Translations under genes and position numbers: made by a program
In this document: positions 22,150 through 33,700 of the stretch, piece after piece
Layout: every line of letters starts with the position of its first letter
Position numbering within the stretch: the first letter of the stretch is position 1
Source: Hyaloperonospora brassicae
Lineage: Eukaryota > Oomycota > Peronosporomycetes > Peronosporales > Peronosporaceae
Direction of reading: 5' to 3'
Assembly (NCBI GenBank): GCA_947650285.1
Contig: CANTFL010001323.1
Span: 62,001-126,000, forward strand
Length of the DNA: 64,000 nt
Notes under the pieces: generated by a model
Database searches by the model: none
What the model was told of the DNA's origin: nothing
The model's input: the letters and a program-made list of their open reading frames with translations, nothing else

Positions 22150-24016
22150 TGTGGTGAAGTCGATCTCACAAAATTACTTTAGTGAGTGTCAATCTTCCAC
22201 TTGCCCAGACTTGCCGACTCACGGAGGGGGTACTCCGATCCGTGCCTTGCTGTATAACCTTGTGCTCACCTTGTGTACCCGTCGGTTGGGCTGGCTTGAG
22301 CTCTTCGTAATGGCCTTGGGAGATGTCGATCTCGCTGAGAGGTTGGGTTGAGCGTTCGCTTCCGGTGCGGAAATCTTCACACCACGAACGGGGTTCTGCG
22401 ATCTTGATCTTGAGTCGCGGCGATCTCTATTTGGAGATGTCGCGATCTCGATCTTGAATCACACCGATCTCGATTTGTCTTCGGGATCGGGGTCTTCGCT
22501 GTGCGGAAATCTTCACTCAGCAAATGATAGTCTTGCGTCGATCTTGCGTTGGGATCGGTCCAATCTAGTCTCGGGATCGGCCGATCTTGCCGGAAGTGCG
22601 CAATGTGGGCAGATCGGTCCTGGGTTTCGCCAAAATGAAACGTGCCGATCTGTCCAGTAAATCAAAACGATCTTGCTCGGTCTTGTCTTGAACGCCTTGT
22701 CCCGATCTTCTGACCACTTGCGCCGTCTCGCGATCTTGTGTCCAATGTCCTTTTCCTTTTCCTGATGTTGCTGCTACCCTAGCAGTTGAGTTGATTGTGA
22801 GTACTTGATCGATCCGGGCCAAATATCCCGAGATCGCTCTTCTCGATCTTGGCCAACAATCCAAGATCGGTCTTCTGTGTCCTTGTAACACGCGCGCCTT
22901 GACCCGCCGGGGAAGCCAAATCAATCTTGCCCGGAGAAGAGGGGAGGGGAACGTGCGTCGTGAGCAGAAGAAGTAGAGTTCAAGTCTGTTTATTGACCAA
23001 CCAAATTAATAGCCAACCTATCCTTAAGCCTATTCCCAACCGTAGGTCACTCTCCAAGTCGATATCACCTTTAAGCTTGACCGCCCCCTTGAACACGTGT
23101 CGAAATTTCGTGACCTGTACTCCAAAGATAGCGCCAATACTCCCGATATCGTACCTAGACACCAAAAAAGGGACCAAATTCCAAATACGGTACCAAATAC
23201 CCAATTTTGGTACCGAAAAGTCCAAAATAGTATCCAAATGCCGAAATGTGTCTAAATCCATTTTGCGACGTCACTTCGACCGGCTTCCACTGGCTCTTTC
23301 GGTCTGAACTTTTGGGACATCACTCATGGGTCTCCAACAAGCATGTACACCATCATACAATAGGTCCATCATCGATATGGATCCATAACCAGCAGGGAAC
23401 ATGACCGATCTGATGGCCAATTCGAGATCGTTGAGGATCGACACAGTGCGATCCGGCCCTATGTGTCGTTTCCGTTCATTGTGTGTACTCCAATACCATT
23501 CCCAAGGGTCTATCTGCTCAATGGGACCATCCATAGTTCTTACAACGGTCCCCCGGACTCCCACCAACATCCACAATTCCAGATCGGTCCATAATTAACC
23601 TAAATCAGTACTTCTTTTGAGAGCCCGGTATAGAATGTCATCGATCTAATAGATTTCAACACCTTTGTCACAGAGTCACTTCGCATCGTCTGGTCCCAGA
23701 TGCACCTTTCCCAGAGTAATTCTGCTTCAGATCAGCCGTTTAGTACAATCCAGTCCCTTGTCCCAGATCGCACCGTTACAATCATTCCTTGTCCCAGATC
23801 GCAGCATGGGAATCATCCCTTTTCACGCCCCGTCTCAGATCGTTCGATACCCGTCAGTCTGACGACAGTTGGATCGTATCGTCTTTCTCCGTTGGGATCG
23901 CCTCCCATCTCTCATTGGATCGCCAGGTCCCGTGGTCTAATTCTCCACCAGTAAGTGGCACCTCAAATATGTGGTCACCGATCCTCGTAGAAAATTTGAT
24001 TAGTGACTTTGCCACA
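22150..24016 (-). repeat. 5' LTR of element B, 1867 bp
   Basis: Nearly identical over its whole length to 9343-11207, with scattered substitutions and a short dissimilar patch near 22425-22435 versus 9615-9630. The outer end GACTTTGCCACA finishes at 24016 and directly abuts minisatellite. The inner end TGTGGTGAAGTC starts at 22150, next to the gag start codon. High similarity between the two LTRs of B suggests a fairly recent insertion or homogenisation, although gag and pol already carry lesions. Confidence 0.87.
22989..22994 (-). terminator. Poly(A) signal AATAAA in the 5' LTR of element B
   Basis: Equivalent of 10183-10188. One neighbouring base has changed (GGTCAATAAACAG) while the hexamer is kept. 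Confidence 0.45.
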
Positions 24017-26237
24017 TAGACGATTTGTAGTAAGACAACTTACACCTACATGATTCAGACCTTGACGAGTTACACCACGTCGGGTTCGACCTCGACCAGT
24101 TCAACCTGTTCGAGTAAGACCACGCCGAGTTAGACCTAGACGATTTAGACCTAGACGAATTAGGTTAAGAAGGCTTAGACCAACACAATTTAGACCTTGA
24201 CGAGTTATACCACAACAAGTTCGACCTCGACCAGTTCGACCTGTACGAGTAAGACCTCGCCAGGTTAGACCTGGACGAGTTAGGATTTGACGGCTCCAAC
24301 CTACACAATAAAGACTTTGACGAGTCAGACCACGTCGAGTTCGACCTCGAGGAGTTAGACCTGTTCGAGTAAGACCTCGCCGGCTTAGACCTAGACGAGT
24401 TAGGGTTAGACGACCTAAACCTACACAATTTAGACCTTGACGAGTTACACCACGTCGGGTTCGACCTCTACAAATTCGACCTGTACGAGTAAGACCTCGC
24501 CGGGTGAGACCTAGACGAGTCAGGGTTTGACGACTTAGACCCACACAATTAAGACCTTGACGAGTTACACCACGTCTGGGTCGACCTCGACCAGTTCGAC
24601 CTGTTCGAGTAAGAGCTCGCCGGGTTAGACCTAGACCAGTTAGGGTTTGACATGTCAGACCTACACAATATAGACCTTGACGAGTTGTACTATGTCCGGT
24701 TCGACCTCGATCAGTTCGACCTCGATCATTTCGACCTGTTCGAGTAAGACCACGCCGAGTTAGACCTAGACGAGTTAGGGTTAGACGACTTAAACCCACA
24801 CAATATAGACCTTGACGAGTTACACCACGTCAGGTTCGACCTCGACCAGTTCGACCTGTTCGAGTAAGACCTCGCCGAGTTAGACCGATACGAGTAAGGG
24901 TTTGACGGCTTCAACCTACACAATATCGATCTTGACGAGTCAGACCTCGATCAGTTCGACCTCGATCAGTTCGACCTGTTCGAGTAAGACCTCGCCGGGT
25001 TAGACCTAGACGAGTTTGGGTTAGACGACTTCAACGTACACAATATAGATATTGACGAGTTACACCACGTCGAGTTCGACCTCGATCAGGTCGACCTGTT
25101 CGAGTGAGCCCTCGCCAGGCTATACATAGACTATTTGTCGTTAGACAACTTACACCTACACGATTCAGACCTGTACGAGTAAGACCACGTCGGGTTCGAC
25201 CTCGACCAGTTCGACCTCTTCGAGTAAGACCTCGCCAGGTTAGACCTAGACGAGTTAGGGTTAGACGACTTAAACCTACACAATATAGACCATAACGAGT
25301 TTGACCACAACGGGTTCGACCTCGACCAGTTCGACATGTTCATGTAAGACCTCGCCAGGTTAGACCTAGACGAGTTAGGGTTTGACGGCTTAGAACTACA
25401 CAATTTAGACCTTGACGAGTTACACTACGTCGGGTTCGACCTCGATCAGTTCGACCTGTTCGAGTAAGACCTCGCCGAGTTAGACCGATACGAGTTAGGG
25501 TTAGACGACTTAGACCTACACAATATAGACCTTGACGAGTTACACCACGTCAGGTTCGACCTCGCCCAGTTCGACCTGTACAAGAAAGACCTTGCCAGGT
25601 TTGACCTAGACGAGTTAGGGTTAGACAACTTAGACCTACACAATATAGACCTTGACGAGTTACACCACGACGTGTTCGACTTCGACCAGTTCGACCTCGA
25701 CTAGATAAACCTGTACGATTAAGACCTCGCTGGTTTATGCTAGACAACTTAGGGTTGGAAATGTTAGACTTAAACAAATAAGACCTTGTAGAGTTAGATC
25801 TCGGCGGGTCAGACCTCGTCCAGTTAGGCATTTACGAGTAAGATGTATGCAAGTAAGACATCGGCGAATTAGGGCTTGACATATTTAACTTACGCCGGTA
25901 AGACCTAGACTAGGTAGACCTTGACCAGTTCTACATGAACGAGTAAGACATCTTCGGGTAAGACCTAGACGGGAAAGACCGATGCAAGTAAGACATCGAC
26001 AAGTTATTGTTTGACATGTTAGACCTACACCGGTTAGACCTACACAGTTTAGACCACGTTTGTATAGAACTCGACCAGTCAGACATGTACGAGTAAGACC
26101 TATTCAAGCAAGACATTGACGATTTAAAGTTCGAAATGTTAGACCTAGACCGGTTAGATTGTGAAGAGTTATACCTCGACAAGTTGTACCTGTAAGAGTA
26201 AAACCTCGATAGTTTGGACCTGGACGAGCTGGACCTA
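24017..26237. repeat. Minisatellite, 15 bp unit in a 120 bp higher-order repeat
   Basis: About 148 tandem 15-mers of the type TTAGACCTAGACGAG. From about 24100 to 25710 eight distinct 15-mers recur in fixed order, giving a 120 bp repeat. A marker 15-mer (CTGTTCGAGTAAGAC) starts at 24106, 24241, 24361, 24481, 24601, 24736, 24856, 24976, 25096, 25216, 25336, 25456, 25576 and 25711, so the spacing is 120 bp ten times and 135 bp three times. The last 500 bp is more diverged and lacks the fixed order. It begins at the first base after the LTR of B and ends at the LTR of C. Because 15 is a multiple of 3, spurious open frames (for example 24101-24799, minus) run through it. Confidence 0.93.
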
Positions 26238-28211
26238 GGTGGTAAAGTCACGAATTAAATGATGATAATGGATCGGTGAACATCGAGTTGGGGCGTCACT
26301 AACTGTTGCAAAATGATGTCAAGGGACCTAGCGATCTAATAAGGAAATGAAATGCGATCTCAACAGGGATCGGCGATCCGATCCAACTGTCGCCAGGTTG
26401 ATGGATATGGATCGACCGGGGACAGAGCGATCTGGGAAAAGACAAATAAAAGATTGATTTCCATGGAACGATCTGGGACGAGGACGTGGACCGAAGTCAT
26501 ACAATTTACCCGAGTGTTGGTCAAGGAGAAGGATACGTATATGTTAGCAGGTGAAGACTAGATCTCACACTGATATGCTAAGGTTTCTTGATCAACGGAT
26601 ATTAGAACGTGTGATAAATGGTTACAGCAACGGTCGTGGATATTGTGGCCAAGTCATTCTGTAAAGATGCATCTGGGACCAGGTGATGGGATCCGATATG
26701 ACTCTGGGACGAAGGTGTAGCATCCTGCAGATCGGTAACACTCTTAAACGATCTCAAAATGGGAGTACTGATTTTAGGATAATTATAGCCCGATCTGGAA
26801 TAGTGGATACACGTTGAGGCCCAGGGAGCTATTTAAGGAGTCTCGTGGGTCAGATAAACCCTAAAAGTTGATATTGGAGCACGTAAAACGAAAATGAGAA
26901 CATCTACAGCTGAATTGTACCGTGTCGATCTTAACGATCTCGAATATAGGCACTAGATCGGTCATGTTCCCTGTAAATTTAAATATATCGCTGATGAGAC
27001 TTTGGGATCATAATGTATATGTTTGTTGAAGGTCCATGAGTGATGTCACAAAAGTTCAGACCAAATGAGCCAGCGGAAGACATTTGAACTGACGTCGCAA
27101 AATGGATCTGGACACATTTGGCACTTAAATACTATTTCGGACCTTTCGGTACAAAAAAATGAGGATTTGGTATCTTTTTTGGTCTTTAGTCTCTTTTGGG
27201 CATCTAGGCACGATATAGAAGACATTGGCGCTATCTTTGGAGTACAGGTCATGAAGTTTCGACATGTGTTCAAAGGGCGGTCAAGCTTAAAGGTGATATC
27301 GGTTTGAAGAGTGACATACAGTATCGGATAGGCTTAATGATAGATTGGCTAGTAATTTGATTGGTTAATAAACAGACTTGAACTCTACTTCTTCTACTCA
27401 CGACGCGCATTCCCTCCCCTCTTCTCCGGGCAAGATTGATTTGGCTTCCCCGACGGTTTGAGGCACGCGTTCTACAGGGACATTGAAGACCGATCTTGGA
27501 TTTTTGGCCAAGATCGAGATGAGAGATCTCGGAATATCTGGCCCGGATCGATTAAGTACTCACAATAAACTCAACTGCTAGGGGAGCAGCAAACAACAAC
27601 AAAGGGAAAGGACTTTGATTACAAGATCGCGAGGCGGCTCAAGTGGTCAGAAGATCTGGACAAGGAGTTCAAGACAAGACCGAGAAAGATCGAAGCGATC
27701 TACAAGGCAGATCGGCACGTTTCATTTTGGCGAAACAAGACACCTATCTGCCTACATTGCCCACTTCCAGCAAGATTGGCCGATCAAAAGACCAGGTTGG
27801 ACCGATCCCAAGGCAAGATAGACACAAGATATTTGTTTGCCGAGTAAAAATTTATACACAGCAAAGACCCCGATCACAAAGACAAATCGAGATCGGTGTG
27901 ATCCAAGATTAAGATCGCGATATCCTATAATAGAGATCGCCGCGTCTCAAGAATAAGATCGCAACACCCCTGTTCGTGGTGTGAAGATTCCCGCACCGAA
28001 AGCGAACTCTTAAGCCCAACCCTCAGCGAGATCGATATCTCGAAAGGCCATTACGAAGAGTGCATGCCAGCCCATCCGACGGGTTAACAAGGTGAGCACA
28101 CGGCTATACAACAAGGCAAGGATCGGAGTATACCCTCCATGAGTCGGCAAGTCTGGGCAAGTGGAAGATCGACCCTCATACAAGCGAATTTGTTTGATAG
28201 ACTTCGCCACA
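26238..28211 (+). repeat. 5' LTR of element C, about 1974 bp, diverged
   Basis: The outer end GGTGGTAAAGTC at 26238 matches the family end TGTGGCAAAGTC with few changes. The inner end GACTTCGCCACA stops at 28211, one base before the primer-binding-site TGG. The middle is diverged, but the segment 27046-28170 aligns in reverse complement with 9420-10520, including the AATAAA signal at 27369-27374. Confidence 0.8.
27369..27374 (+). terminator. Poly(A) signal AATAAA in the LTR of element C
   Basis: Same hexamer in the decayed plus-strand LTR, in the context GGTTAATAAACAG. Confidence 0.45.
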
Positions 28212-30693
28212 ATGGTGCGCCTGCCCGGACCTTCTAAGGCCTCTACATTCCACCTTGATTCTACCGGCAAATATGTCAAGATCAATCAAGAACCTGGGAA
28301 TAAAGTGTCAGCGACAGAAGGATCGACGCAGATACGCAGAAGCACAAGATCCCCATATTATCAGAGTTTTGGGAAGGATTCTGATGAAATGAAAATGAAA
28401 GAGGAAGATCGAGAGATCGATCTGGAAGATAGACCTCAGATTCCTCTTAGGTTCCTTTCATAGGCCACCGCAGATTGCTCTGCAAAGAGCGATCTGCTCA
28501 ATGAAAGTCCAATGGCGAAAACCAAACCGGCGAAAGGTAAATTATATCTCCTCGTCGACATTTTATCCGACCTCAAGCCGAGGAAGACGATCAACAAGGC
28601 TGCCACACCGGGACGAGCTATGATGAAACGCCGAGATCGGAAAGCAGAGATCGCCAGATCAACCAGACTGTGAAATCAAAGATCGGAGTCAAAGCAAATA
28701 CGGTCAAGAACTGCACGAGATCGCGATGCTAAAGACAGAATATGACCCAGTCAAAATCGCATCCAGGAAGGCCGGAACGTCAAACGAGACGTGAAAGCGT
28801 GCGAAATGGCAATGCTTATATAGCCACTTAATGACACTGCTCAAGATAGATCCAGTGTTTGAGATATTACGGCCCAAGTTGATAGGTTTTCTAGATAAGC
28901 CGATCTCGATCCCGCCGAACGTGACTAGCAAATTCGGCGCGATCTATTTGATTTTTCAGATGTTAAATGACACGGGCTTCTGCCTCAATGCTTTCGATGG
29001 AGCAGAACTGATGGGATGCAGCTTGGAACAGTTGAAGAACGCAGTAAGCGAGTTCGTGGAGGTCATGAAACCTTTGGTGGGCTAGACTACCACTTCTAGA
29101 GACGAGATCGCCATAACCTCGAATTCACCTCTTGAACACCCCTCAAGATCGCCCCACTATGCCTCAGCTGACTCCGAGATCGAGTCAGATGGGTCCATCA
29201 GCATTCGGCGGATGTTCCTGGGACCATCAGGCGGATCGTTTATGCTGAACGACAGGATCGGCAAGGCCCGGATCGACACTTTTTGAGAACAGGCCAAGAT
29301 CGACATCCAACCAAGATCGACCGGTACACCCTCGGGTTTAGAATATCAAGAAGAGGACGATCTAAGTCGTTATTTTATTTAAGCGATGAAGAAGTACGAT
29401 TCGGATCAACGGGCAGCTTTACGGATGAACCGACCGACAAGCCACCACCCTAATCGCCGTACTTTTCTCCCACCTTCGCGAGGGAACTACGACATGCCGC
29501 ATGTAAAGATGGAATTGGTTTTGTCAGAAACTTACCAGTAGATTCGTCAGAAAGCGGAATTCGATCCGGACGATTTAATGGCCGTTCACGTTAAATTCAA
29601 GTAGCCACGACCGGTATGTCTACCGGGGCTAGTGCCATCAAGCAGAAGATCAGGTTTCAGCGATCTCAGAGTTTAATGAATTCTCAGGGAAGATCGGGAA
29701 GAGGACAAAGCCCGGATCTGGATGGGCAAAGTCAAATCAGCGTTCCTCCGGGACCAGGCGCCGGACGATGAGACATGTTTTGTCTTTGGCGATCTAATTG
29801 TGGGCCCAGCTCGTTACTGGTACCATCAGCTGAGCAGATCGACGAGATTCAATTGGAAGGAGTTGATGAACAGCTTTCTTGTGGAATATGCGGGACACGG
29901 GATGTCCGCGAGCCGACAGTATTACCACGCAAAGAAGCGATCGGAGGAAGATCCTTTGCAGTACCTGTATCGGCTTAATGTGATGGGAATGGAAGCGAAG
30001 TTACCGGTGATGACTGGATTGCCAGCTGCGCGCAAAGAACATGTCAACCACTTCATTGACACTTTGGACGACCCCGATCTGTCCAATCAATTGCTACTGC
30101 TGAATATAGAAATTGCAGATGCCGTGCAAAAGACACTGCATGGATATCAACAAAGGAGATCCCGTCAAGGGAAAGTGATGATGGGATCGTCCAAGTTCAG
30201 ACAGAAGGGAACTCAGGGTCCAGCGCTGTCTAAGCCTGCACGAGCGGTGAGGATGATCCGTACCGAGGACGTCAGCAGCGAGTCAGTATCGGACACCTAC
30301 GGATCGGATTTGGAAGATCGATTGAGATCGGTCCACGTGGCTGCCACTACTGATCGGCACCCATCCCCTAATAACGTTACAGCAAACGCGAGACCGGTCG
30401 AACCGAATGGTCGTCGAGATTACCAAGATCGCAATATGTCATCGAAGCCGTGTACTCATTGCGGATCAACTAAGCATGGAGATCTCGGTTGCTGGAAGAG
30501 GCTCACGTGTCAGAAGTGTGGACGTAAAGGAAACCCCTCTGACAACTGTTTCTTCGTGTGTCATGCCTGCGGTGAGATGCACGACCCGGGGAAGTGTCCC
30601 ATGGAGGAGTTCTACAACATGATCCGCCAGTGGTACGTCCCAAACAAGCATGCGGGGATGTTGCCAGAGAAGGCTGAGAAGATGTTAAACTAG
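28212..30693 (+). pseudogene. gag: Gag of element C, N-terminal half decayed, C-terminal half preserved
   Basis: The start ATG at 28212 directly follows the LTR and primer-binding site. The first 84 codons are open and align with gag of A at roughly 70% by eye, then stops and indels are frequent to about 29700. From 29722 to the stop at 30691-30693 there is a 323-codon open frame over 90% identical to gag of A. It includes the zinc knuckles CX2CX4HX4C, CX2CX4HX4C (His retained, preceding Gly-Lys-Gly-Asn) and CX2CX3HX4C. This contrast within one gene points to a conversion tract, not to uniform ageing. Confidence 0.85.
28213..28229 (+). other. Primer-binding site of element C
   Basis: TGGTGCGCCTGCCCGGA directly after the LTR end at 28211 plus one base. 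It differs from A and B at one position. Confidence 0.5.
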
Positions 30694-30733
30694 GACGCTC
30701 GCCAGGTTTGAATCTGGTACGAGCCGAGCGTTC
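30684..30733 (+). promoter_or_regulatory. Putative -1 frameshift signal, element C
   Basis: GTTAAAC at 30684-30690, TAG at 30691-30693, stem arms 30693-30701 and 30725-30733. It is identical to A and B but lies inside the tract that looks converted, so it does not count as independent conservation. Confidence 0.65.
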
Positions 30734-33700
30734 TGGGCTCTGCATTATTGCATACGTGGAAAAAAAGAAGACGGATCGCGAGAGTAAGCAGGATACAGAT
30801 ATGGAAACAAATATATCTCGTTCGAAGTTAAAACGTGTCGCTTCTGTGGCCCATCTGAAACGGATCGATGAATACTCGCGATCTGAACCAACTATGGAGA
30901 TCGAGCTCGCTATCGGTGAATCTCGCGGATACTGGAAACATTATTCGCCCGGGAAATGGTTCAAACAAGCGAAAGCTGTTGGCAAGATCAACAATGTAAA
31001 ATCCACTCTGCTATTTGATTCTGGTGCTGAAGTGTCGATCATTGACACCACCTTTGCTCGTAAGGTCGGTTGTAATATTGACGAAAGTAAACGACAAAAA
31101 TGTATCGGGATCGAAGAAGCTCCATACATGACGATAGGACGTACCAAGATCAAAGTAAACCTCGCGGGATCGCTGGTATACTATTTCAATATGTGGGTAG
31201 GCGAACAGGCGGATAAGATGCGATTTTAAGAATGGAATTTATGGTGCCTGCCGGAGTGCGACTCGATCTAGCCGACGGTGCGTAATACCTACTTAGGAAG
31301 TCCGCATTCATCATGCAGAACATCGTCCCGCTTACGGATCAAGGATACAGCATATAATGGCGAAGGAACAACATGTAGCGATCCCGGTCGGAAAGTCAAC
31401 AGAATGGAAGAGTAGGATCGGTTGGGCCAAAAAAAAGTTGTAAGTCACTAGAGGACCAGATTGAGTCCCCACAGTGGTCTCGGGGTTAGGCAAGACAAAA
31501 TATCTGCAGATAATCAACATTGGCGACCGCGAGATCATATTGCCCGCCCACTCTATGCTAGGCTTGTGGACGGAAGGCGATATGATACCTCGGACTCAAG
31601 TTTATGTGACGGTCGGATAGGGAAAGTACAAACAGTGGCATACTCTAGCGTATGAAGCTACGACAGATCGCGTGAATCAACTATCAGAGGAGCAGATCGG
31701 ACCATTGGTAGACCGCCCTGAATAAATCATCTCTAGACGTATCATGAAGTGACCGGCCGATCCGCTAAAAGATATGTCTTCAGCAATATATATGGTAACG
31801 CGACAGGCCGGATACGGTATTTTGCAAAGGACAGATACCGTGGTTACGCGGGAAGGAAGGGTCAAAGAATTTGGATTGACCTTACTAGATGAAGTCGATC
31901 TATCTTCCATAAATAACAACCATGAGATCGGAAACCAGCCTGCTACGAAAGTGGATCACGAGATCGGACAAAGGGCACGGTAGTAGACTGTCTCCATTGG
32001 ATGCCGTTATAAATAACAACAGATCGGAACGATATTATTTTGAGGAGAATAAATAGTCCTGGAATGGAGAAGTGGTCCAAAGTCGATAAAACTGACATTG
32101 AAGAAGCAAGAGTCTACTATCACGAGAGCGGAGATGTGTTCGCCGAAGATATCAGACAGCACATGGCGGTGTTGCCAGAGATATCGACAACTACGGAAGA
32201 AGTTACGATTCATGATATCCAGACCGGCGATCCCTACGTCCCTCTCACTACAGATCAGTACAACCCAGATCGTTATTTCGAAAGAGCCTTCACCTTCTTA
32301 TGGGATAGGGCAATGCTCTACCGCCAGCAGCACGAGGTGCGATTTGTGATATCGATGTCGGTGGGGCCGCACCGATAGAACAGAGAGTCCGCCCGGTCGC
32401 GCTTAAATACAGGGAGAAGTTTTCGGATCTCATCAAAGGTTTACTAGTGGCCAAGACTATTCAGCCATTCACGTCGCCTTGGGCGTCTCCGATAGTGGTG
32501 ATCATCAAGAAGAATTAATATAATAGTCGCTTTTGTATTGATTATCGAAGAGTGAATCAGCTGACGCGACTGATAATTTACCGCATGCCTATGATCAGCG
32601 ATCTGTTAATAGATTTGAATAAGGCTTTATATCACGGCTCGTTAGAAATGGCCAGTTTATTTTGGGTCGTGGAAATGACTGAGCGCGCGAAACTGATCTC
32701 AGCATTTGTCACGCCTTTTGGCCTTTTTAGTGGCTACAAATGCCTTTCGGACTTAAGAATGCGCCATAGATCTACAAACGTCTTGTTGACAATGCGAATT
32801 AAGGGTATATCAAGATCGGCCAACGTTCAGATTCGGACGGTCCGATCGATGTATTCAACTATGGAGAACCTGAGACAGATCGACGATCTTATATTGACGA
32901 TATCCTCATACCAGCCACGTCATGGGAGTCTTTGTACGCAAAGGTAGAACGACTGTTGGAAGCTTGCGATAAGTGAAATCTGTTCATCAGTCTTACGAAG
33001 AGTTTTTGGGGGTGCCGAAAGATCGGTTAAATGAGACATCGAGTGTCAATGGACGGTCTAGAGGATCTACTAAAGAACTTGGAGTCGTTGGTCAACATCC
33101 CGTTCCCTAGCACGCTGCGAGCTATGCAATCTTTTCTCGGGAGCTTGAATTACAACCGCCGCTTCATTAAAAATTTTGCGGTGTACGCTGCTGTCTTGTA
33201 GGAGCTGAGATTATCAGATATTTTCGAGATCGGCCGATCTTAACTCGTAGCAGGAGACGAATGGTCGAACGAGGATCGACGAAAGGAAGCCAAGGTGAGC
33301 TTTCACTATGCTGAACGCCAAGATAGCTACAGCCCCCATGCTCAAAAATATCGACCCTGATCGACCTTCCGTGGTCTTGGTCTACGCTAGTAAGTGGGCT
33401 GTCTCAGCGGCCCTGATTCAGGCGTATGAAGGATGTATCATCCAGTGGCATTCATTAGCCGCACTCTAAAGCCCAATGGGCTTAACTACGGGGCGGTGGA
33501 AAAATAAGTGCTGGCGTTTCTTCGTGTTTGGATGTATGATACACTCCACTAGTCTCACGGGAGATCACTGTGCTGACCCGACGTTCCACGTTAGCGTGGT
33601 TTATGCAAGCTCGAGGGCTGAACGGGAGATTAGTGCGGTGAGATGCTTTGCTGTCAAACTGGACTATGGAGGTGAAGAAATGCGAAAAAAGAGAGGAAGA

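Larger units (their letters stand above)
9343..24016 (-). mobile_element. Ty3/gypsy LTR retrotransposon, element B (full length, 14.67 kb)
   Basis: Complete element with 5' LTR 22150-24016, gag 19662-22149 (two lesions), pol 14310-19664 (one lesion), antisense gene 11296-14045 on the plus strand, and 3' LTR 9343-11207 shared with element A. The LTRs start with TGTGG and end with CCACA on the element strand. The internal region is 10.94 kb, large for Ty3/gypsy, mainly because of the 828-codon gag, the second RNase H and the antisense gene. Pol order protease-RT-RNase H-integrase defines Ty3/gypsy. The flank at 24017 is minisatellite. No target-site duplication can be checked because the other end lies in element A. 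Confidence 0.92.

Noticed and set aside
24101..24799. 232-codon open frame on the minus strand with LTRxG-type five-residue repeats
   Set aside because: It lies wholly in the 15 bp minisatellite. A repeat whose length is a multiple of three keeps any stop-free frame open, and no ATG or conservation beyond the repeat supports it.
24017..26237. Possible CRISPR-like array
   Set aside because: There are no unique spacers; every 15-mer is a variant of its neighbours, and the context is eukaryotic.
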